This document shows positions 57,697 to 64,000 of a DNA stretch of 64,000 nt, one piece after another. This DNA comes from Bacteroidia bacterium (GTDB taxonomy: Bacteria > Bacteroidota > Bacteroidia > B-17B0 > Aurantibacillaceae). The notes under the pieces are model-generated. The model searched no databases. It was not told the DNA's origin and worked only from the letters and a program-made list of their open reading frames with translations. Location of the stretch: assembly GCA_018000995.1 (NCBI GenBank), contig JAGNIU010000015.1, positions 24,389-88,388 of the forward strand. Reading direction: 5' to 3'. Made by a program: the position numbers and the translations under genes. Within the stretch, counting starts at the first letter, position 1. Each line of letters starts with the position of its first letter.

Positions 57697-58116
57697 TTAA
57701 TTCTTCACGAAATACTCAATAGCCAAATCATAACTCTTTAATCCAAAACCGGAAATACTTCCCACGCAATTTTTTCCTAAATACGAAACGTGACGGAAAT
57801 CTTCCCTAGCAAAAATGTTTGAGATGTGAACTTCAATACACGGGGCTTTTATAGCTTTTATGGCATCTGCAATGGCAACTGAAGTATGCGTATATCCTCC
57901 GGCATTGATGATAATGCCATCGCAAATAAATCCTTTTTCCTGTAATTCGTTAATCAATTCGCCTTCTACATTACTTTGATAATACTCAATAGAAATAGCA
58001 GGGTATTTTTTCTGCAATACCTCTAAATAATCCTCGAAGGATTGATTTCCGTAAACCTCTTTTTCTCTTACGCCTAAAAGGTTTAAATTTGGTCCGTTAA
58101 TTATGATTAACTTCAT
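57697..58116 (-). CDS. aroQ: 3-dehydroquinate dehydratase, type II
   Basis: A 139-residue enzyme of the shikimate pathway, acting as a dodecamer. Signature: LIIINGPNLNLLGVREKEVYG with the catalytic Arg and Tyr, YYQSNVEGELINELQEKG, IINAGGYTHTSVAIADAIKAI and VEVHISNIFAREDFRHVSYLG with the catalytic His. Start at 58116 (MKLIIINGPNL) is supported by the promoter box just upstream; the earlier Met at 58143 would lie beyond it. Confidence 0.95.
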   Translation of the reverse strand: MKLIIINGPNLNLLGVREKEVYGNQSFEDYLEVLQKKYPAISIEYYQSNVEGELINELQEKGFICDGIIINAGGYTHTSVAIADAIKAIKAPCIEVHISNIFAREDFRHVSYLGKNCVGSISGFGLKSYDLAIEYFVKN

Positions 58117-58120
58117 AGCG

Positions 58121-58138
58121 TAAATATACCTTTTTTTG
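58121..58138. promoter_or_regulatory. Overlapping divergent promoter of aroQ and xerD
   Basis: Minus strand TATATTTA (58121-58128) 4 bases from the aroQ ATG; plus strand TACCTTTT starting 58127 reaching the xerD TTG at 58136. Only 19 bases separate the two start codons. Confidence 0.4.
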
Positions 58139-59044
58139 AGCAATTGGAATTCATATAAAATCCGTTTTAAGCAATATTTGCAATTAGAGCGCTCCCTCTC
58201 AAAAAACTCTATTGAGGCCTATTTAGATGATTTGAATAAACTGGAACAATATTCCCAATCCTTTTTAAATAATAAAACACCCGTACAACTTGAATTAACC
58301 CATTTGCAAGCTTTTGTAAAATGGATTTCTGAATTGAGTTTTTCTACTACATCGCAAGCGAGAATTATTTCGGGGATAAAGACTTTTTACAAATTTTTAT
58401 TAATGGAGAATGAGATTCAGCAAAGTCCGGCTGAATTGTTAGAGTCTCCAAGAATTACGCGCAAATTACCTGTATTCTTAACCATTGAAGAAATTGATAA
58501 AATGGTTGCCGTTGTTGACAGAAGTACCCCTGAAGGTGAACGGAATATTACTTTGTTAGAAACGCTTTATAGTTGTGGTTTACGCGTGAGTGAATGTGTG
58601 AATTTAAAAATTACTGATTTACATTTTAATGAGGATTATATTAAAGTAACAGGAAAAGGAAGTAAGGAAAGATTAGTTCCTATTGGAAAAACGGCGAAAA
58701 AATTAATTAATAATTATCTTAAAAAAGTAAGAGTTCATCTTCCCATAAAAAAAACAGCAGTTGATCACATCTTCTTAAATCGCCGCGGCGGAATTCTTTC
58801 GCGCGTGATGGTTTTTTATGTGATTAAAGATTTAGCTCAGAAAGCCGGTATAAAAAAGAAATTGAGCCCGCATACATTCCGACACTCTTTTGCTACCCAT
58901 TTAGTGGAAGGCGGTGCCGATTTAAGAGCAGTACAAGAAATGTTAGGCCACGAAAGCATTACAACTACCGAGATTTATACCCACCTCGATAGACAATACC
59001 TTAGGGATAATATTCTGAGTTACCATCCGAGGAATCGGAAATAG
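58136..59044 (+). CDS. xerD: Tyrosine recombinase XerC/XerD
   Basis: A 302-residue site-specific recombinase for resolving chromosome dimers at dif. The N-terminal core-binding domain (FKQYLQLERSLSKNSIEAYLDDLNKLEQYSQSFLNN) and catalytic domain are complete: Arg in YSCGLRVSECVNLKI, Lys in GKGSKERLVPIG, the HxxR of SPHTFRHSFATHLVEGGADLRAVQEMLGH and the Tyr nucleophile in TTTEIYTHLDR. Whether XerC or XerD cannot be told. The TTG start is preferred for its position in the short divergent gap. Confidence 0.92.
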   Translation: MSNWNSYKIRFKQYLQLERSLSKNSIEAYLDDLNKLEQYSQSFLNNKTPVQLELTHLQAFVKWISELSFSTTSQARIISGIKTFYKFLLMENEIQQSPAELLESPRITRKLPVFLTIEEIDKMVAVVDRSTPEGERNITLLETLYSCGLRVSECVNLKITDLHFNEDYIKVTGKGSKERLVPIGKTAKKLINNYLKKVRVHLPIKKTAVDHIFLNRRGGILSRVMVFYVIKDLAQKAGIKKKLSPHTFRHSFATHLVEGGADLRAVQEMLGHESITTTEIYTHLDRQYLRDNILSYHPRNRK

Positions 59045-59050
59045 AGTTAT

Positions 59051-59158
59051 TAGGTTAATGGGTTATTAAGTTATTGGGTTATATTGTTCTCTATTATTGC
59101 CTAAAAGTTCAAAATTTCAATCTATAACTTATAACTTTTAACTTATAACCATTAACTT
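59051..59158. repeat. AT-rich imperfect inverted repeat
   Basis: 59051-59084 (TAGGTTAATGGGTTATTAAG...) pairs imperfectly with 59122-59158 (TATAACTTATAAC...CATTAACTT). Lies between xerD and ispH; possibly a terminator or a repeat element. Confidence 0.5.
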
Positions 59159-59165
59159 TACCCCA

Positions 59166-60398
59166 ATGAAAACGTTTCAGGTTCCTGAATTTTACCGTAG
59201 TCCGATTATTTCGGCGGTGAAGCAATACCGCAAGGTTCAGGACCCGCGTAAAAAAGATAATTCCCCTACCGTTTTAGATTTTGGTCCTGTGCAATTTTAC
59301 ATTGCCCGTCATTTTGGTTTCTGTTATGGAGTTGAGAATGCGATTGAAATTGCTTTTAAAGCCATTGATGAAAATCCGGGAAAGAGAATTTATCTATTGA
59401 GTCAGATGATTCACAATCCTGAAGTGAATAAAGATTTGAATGAACATGGTGTGCAGTTTTTACAGGATACCCATGGCGAACAATTAATTTCTTTTGATGT
59501 TTTAACGACTGAAGATGTTGTGATAATTCCTGCTTTCGGTGCGCCATTAAATATTTTAGAGATTCTCGAGAAAAAAGGAATTAAGACGGAGAAATACAAT
59601 ACAACTTGTCCGTTTGTAGAAAGAGTTTGGAAAAAATCGGAGCAAATAGGAAAAACGAATCACACCATAATAATTCACGGAAAATATAATCACGAGGAAA
59701 CGCGTGCAACGTTTTCGAGAAGCGCAACGCATAGTAAAGCCATTGTGGTGAAAGATATTGAAGATTCAAAAAAATTAGCATCTTTCATTACAGAAAACAA
59801 AACACAAGAAGAATTTGAAAAAGAATTCGCCGGAAAATATTCAGGCAACTTCAATATAAAAACCGATTTACAAAAAGTGGGCGTGATTAATCAAACCACA
59901 ATGCTCGCTACCGAAACTGAAGAAATAGCGAACTACTTTAAATCGGTAATGGAAAACCAATTCGGAAAAGAAAACATTGACAAACATTTTGCAGATACGC
60001 ACGATACTTTGTGTTACGCCACCAATGAAAATCAGGATGCAACTTATGGTTTATTAAATACAGATGCGGATTTAGCCATTGTAGTTGGTGGTTATAACAG
60101 CAGTAACACTTCCCATTTGGTAGAATTATGCGAACGCAAATTCCCAACTTATTTTATTTCTTCAGAAAAAGAAATTGACAGCAAAACAAAAATAAATCAT
60201 TTCGATTACCCCAATAAAAAACACATTAGCACCGAAAACTTTTTACCGAACAAACAACCTTTAAAAATAATCATCACAAGTGGCGCTTCGTGTCCGGATT
60301 CGGTTGTTGATGCGGTAATCCATAAACTAAATTCATTCTTTCCTGATGCGAAAACAGCTTCTGCAGTTCTAGCCTCCTTAAAAACATTCGCTTCATGA
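59166..60398 (+). CDS. ispH: 4-hydroxy-3-methylbut-2-enyl diphosphate reductase
   Basis: A 410-residue [4Fe-4S] enzyme finishing the MEP isoprenoid pathway. Three cluster cysteines are visible in FGFCYGVENAIEIAF, NTTCPFVERVWK and SGASCPDSVVDAVI; other blocks are SQMIHNPEVNKDLNEHGVQF, IHGKYNHEETRATFS and GGYNSSNTSHLVELC. It is longer than E. coli IspH (316) because of inserted charged segments, as in other Bacteroidota. The stop overlaps the next start by 4 bases. Confidence 0.95.
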   Translation: MKTFQVPEFYRSPIISAVKQYRKVQDPRKKDNSPTVLDFGPVQFYIARHFGFCYGVENAIEIAFKAIDENPGKRIYLLSQMIHNPEVNKDLNEHGVQFLQDTHGEQLISFDVLTTEDVVIIPAFGAPLNILEILEKKGIKTEKYNTTCPFVERVWKKSEQIGKTNHTIIIHGKYNHEETRATFSRSATHSKAIVVKDIEDSKKLASFITENKTQEEFEKEFAGKYSGNFNIKTDLQKVGVINQTTMLATETEEIANYFKSVMENQFGKENIDKHFADTHDTLCYATNENQDATYGLLNTDADLAIVVGGYNSSNTSHLVELCERKFPTYFISSEKEIDSKTKINHFDYPNKKHISTENFLPNKQPLKIIITSGASCPDSVVDAVIHKLNSFFPDAKTASAVLASLKTFAS

Positions 60399-61198
60399 AG
60401 TTAAACCTAACCCGCCCTCTCGCATTTATTGATTTAGAAACTACAGGACTAAGTGTAGCCTCCGACAGAATAATTGAAATCTGTATTCTTAAAGTAAACG
60501 TTGATAATAATACGGAAGTAAAAACCATGCGCATCAATCCTGAGATGCCAATTACACCGGAGTCGTCACACATTACAGGAATTAAAGATGAAGATGTGAA
60601 AGATTGCAAAACATTTAAACAAGTGGCGACAGAACTCGCACAGTTTATTGGCAATGCAGATATCGCAGGATATAACTCGAACAAATTTGATGTGCCATTA
60701 TTATTAGAAGAGTTTTTACGCGCTGAAGTGGATTTTGATTTATCGGCCCGCAAATTAATTGATGTGCAAAATATTTTTCATTACATGGAGCCTCGCACAC
60801 TTTCTGCAGCTTATAAATTTTATTGTGATAAGAAAATTGAAAACGCACACAATGCTGAAGCCGATATTAAAGCCACCTACGAAGTCTTTTTAGCGCAATT
60901 AGAAAGATATGCCGATAAAGAATTTGACGATGGTAAAGGCAAAATGATTGTCCCGGTTAAAAACGACATGAATGTTTTAAGTGAACTCACTGCTAAAACA
61001 AAAAATGCTGATTTAGCAGGACGAATTGTATTTAATGAAAAAGGTATTGAAGTTTTTGGTTTCGGAAAACATAAAGACAAACCGGTTACCGAAGTATTTG
61101 AAAAAGAACCTTCGTATTATACCTGGATGATGAATGGCGACTTCCCGCTTTATACCAAGAAAATTATTACGCAGATTAGACTGAAGATGAAGAAGTAA
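60395..61198 (+). CDS. DEDDh 3'-5' exonuclease (DnaQ-like)
   Basis: A 267-residue exonuclease. The DEDDh motifs are present: LAFIDLETTGLSVASDRIIEI (Asp and Glu), HITGIKDEDV, AGYNSNKFDVPLLLEEF (Asp), and HNAEADIKATYEVF (His and Asp). Residues 215-262 form an additional domain (FGFGKHKDKPVTEVFEKEPSYYTWMMNGDFP) of the putative quorum-sensing-regulated or DUF3820 kind. Coupled to ispH. Could trim DNA or RNA ends; the proofreading subunit role is not implied. Confidence 0.9.
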   Translation: MKLNLTRPLAFIDLETTGLSVASDRIIEICILKVNVDNNTEVKTMRINPEMPITPESSHITGIKDEDVKDCKTFKQVATELAQFIGNADIAGYNSNKFDVPLLLEEFLRAEVDFDLSARKLIDVQNIFHYMEPRTLSAAYKFYCDKKIENAHNAEADIKATYEVFLAQLERYADKEFDDGKGKMIVPVKNDMNVLSELTAKTKNADLAGRIVFNEKGIEVFGFGKHKDKPVTEVFEKEPSYYTWMMNGDFPLYTKKIITQIRLKMKK

Positions 61199-62029
61199 TT
61201 ACTTCAAATACGAAACCGTCACATTTAAATCAGCGCCACCGCCTCTTACTCTGTACCAATTCATAAAGGTTGATGTTTTTACATACGACGGAACTTTTAC
61301 CGAACCCGCAAAACAAAATTTAGTCTGGTCCATTTTATCCATCAAACATTCCAGACTAATAAAAAAATCATCATTATAAGTAATGTTGTAATTTTTTAAA
61401 TCAACACGCACCACACCTTGTTTAACAGCAGTTTTAAAAATGATTGGCTTTTTTAAGAAAGTTTGTCCAGGCAAATTTTTATCCGTTACCGAATACAACA
61501 TCAAACGAAACACCAATGAATCTTCATACTTATTTTGAATGATGTAAAAGTTAAAGTCTTCAATAAAAACATATTTTCCTTTTTCGTTGTTAGCTCTTAT
61601 TGCGGCTTCTTCACCTTTCCAATTTCCATCTGTTCCCATAAATGCAGAACAGTTTCGGGTACTGTACTTTGAAGTGCCTAATACTTTTCGTTTTACTTTA
61701 CTGGATTTAATAACTACTTCCTCCAACTTTACAGCAATTGGTTCCATCGCAATTATTTTACTACCCAATTGCCTAATCTGGGAAACAGTGAACCCTTTTG
61801 TTTTATAGCCAATAGCTGAAATCTTTAAACTATCATCCTCATCACACTTCGAAATATTCAATTCAAAACTGCCTTTTTCATTGGCAACCGTACCAATATT
61901 CTTTCCCTTTATCCCAATACTGGCAAACGAAATACCCGCTTTTGTACCGACATCTATTACAGTAGCGTTAAAGGGGTGTTGCGCCCTTAAAAGTTCTGAA
62001 AATAGCAGTAAAAACAAGGAAATTCGCAT
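61199..62029 (-). CDS. Carboxypeptidase-regulatory-like domain protein
   Basis: A 276-residue exported protein. Signal (ISLFLLLFSELLRAQ) and then a CarbopepD_reg-like domain (FNATVIDVGTKAGISFASIGIKGKNIGTVANEKGSFELNIS... ISAIGYKTKGF) as found at the N-terminus of TonB-dependent receptors and standalone proteins. The remaining 150 residues form a beta-rich region (YVFIEDFNFYIIQNKYEDSLVFRLMLYSVTDKNLPGQTFL). Function unknown, perhaps a surface or periplasmic binding protein. Convergent with the exonuclease gene, stop-to-stop. Confidence 0.75.
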   Translation of the reverse strand: MRISLFLLLFSELLRAQHPFNATVIDVGTKAGISFASIGIKGKNIGTVANEKGSFELNISKCDEDDSLKISAIGYKTKGFTVSQIRQLGSKIIAMEPIAVKLEEVVIKSSKVKRKVLGTSKYSTRNCSAFMGTDGNWKGEEAAIRANNEKGKYVFIEDFNFYIIQNKYEDSLVFRLMLYSVTDKNLPGQTFLKKPIIFKTAVKQGVVRVDLKNYNITYNDDFFISLECLMDKMDQTKFCFAGSVKVPSYVKTSTFMNWYRVRGGGADLNVTVSYLK

Positions 62030-62031
62030 GA

Positions 62032-63729
<1,698 letters not shown>

Positions 63730-63801
63730 TTAACATCAGAGGATAAATAACTTAATTCATCCTGTAACCAAACGTCATTTTATCGTTATAAATTTATTGT
63801 A

Positions 63802-64000
63802 ATGAAAATTTCAAAATTTATATCCTCTGTTTTACTGGCTACTGCTTTCTGCTTACTGAACACTGGCCTCTACGCTCAGGAAATAGAAACGATAAAAATC
63901 AAAAAAGAAGATCCATTCTTTAAAGCTGATTTTGACGAAACGGAATACAAAGTTTTTGCGTTAGACAAATACGGCAATCCCTATATGGATGTGGTGAAAA
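63802..64000 (+). CDS. Secreted protein, 3'-truncated by window edge
   Basis: Only the first 66 codons are inside the window. They give a clear signal peptide (MKISKFISSVLLATAFCLLN, then NTGLYAQ) and the start of a mature domain (EIETIKIKKEDPFFKADFDETEYKVFALDKYGNPYMDVV). No family can be named from this much. A short gap (63730-63801) with no terminator separates it from the ABC-F gene. Confidence 0.6.
   Translation, partial: MKISKFISSVLLATAFCLLNTGLYAQEIETIKIKKEDPFFKADFDETEYKVFALDKYGNPYMDVVK

Noticed and set aside
58136..59044. Integrase of a mobile element
   Set aside because: The tyrosine recombinase sits between aroQ and ispH without attachment sites or cargo; it matches housekeeping XerC/D.
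59166..60153. Several minus-strand frames opposite ispH
   Set aside because: Shadows of a well-supported gene carrying all cluster cysteines.

Overview
The window looks like chromosomal DNA from a low-GC member of the Bacteroidota (Bacteroidetes), probably an uncultured free-living gliding or T9SS-bearing lineage; I cannot name a genus. The evidence is consistent across the window: promoters of the TAnnTTTG (-7) type placed very close to start codons, three proteins with type IX secretion C-terminal sorting domains, a GldD lipoprotein, PorT-like outer-membrane barrels, many short SCK/SCQ-type lipoproteins, a GIN-domain (DUF2807) protein, TPR/SpoIIE signalling proteins, and Bacteroidota-style intergenic repeats. 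No rRNA, CRISPR array, prophage or insertion sequence is visible. One tRNA (Pro, anticodon TGG) is present.

Layout. 1-3 kb: end of an MFS exporter, a DUF2400 protein, a RelE/ParE-type toxin-antitoxin pair and a repeat-rich spacer. 3-7.5 kb: an accessory islet of small secreted or membrane proteins of unknown function. 7.5-15.9 kb: a BatA-domain protein, a dihydroorotase-like protein, lipoproteins, RNase HI, a His/Cys-rich membrane protein and a T9SS cargo protein. 16-25 kb: a BamA/TamA-like protein, a choice-of-anchor B protein, 3-hydroxyacyl-CoA dehydrogenase, a duplicated lipoprotein, an HTTM protein, a methyltransferase and a TPR sensor-like protein lacking its expected phosphatase domain. 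25-34 kb: ssb-gldD, a Rieske-like lipoprotein, an S41 protease, SOD, a TM2 protein, mannose-1-phosphate guanylyltransferase, and a DeaD-type helicase with a structured leader containing an 11-codon ORF. 33.4-34.3 kb: a small GIY-YIG nuclease gene embedded in an array of ten hairpin repeats. 34.3-40 kb: an ECF sigma factor, its probable anti-sigma partner and a GIN/barrel protein sharing one promoter motif, then DUF4846 and SpoIIE-type phosphatase genes. 40-64 kb: mostly housekeeping genes (hemF, guaA, tRNA-Pro, miaE, rlmD, truA, ABC exporter, tsaC, aroQ, xerD, ispH, exonuclease, ABC-F) with a second sigma/anti-sigma pair, an exported PLP-enzyme/RidA operon and a SCO1 pair.

The most striking non-genic signal is a family of at least 23 short hairpins (plus one degenerate copy) scattered through intergenic gaps. 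The inner core (GAGCTTGNCGA or a close variant) is constant, while the flanking 4-7 bp stems differ from copy to copy and always change on both sides together. Ten copies surround the GIY-YIG nuclease gene, with a roughly 165-bp four-hairpin cassette repeated in direct orientation on each side. Other copies lie at the pyrC start codon, in the manC leader and exactly across convergent stop codons. Together with the nuclease this is the best candidate here for a poorly described system.
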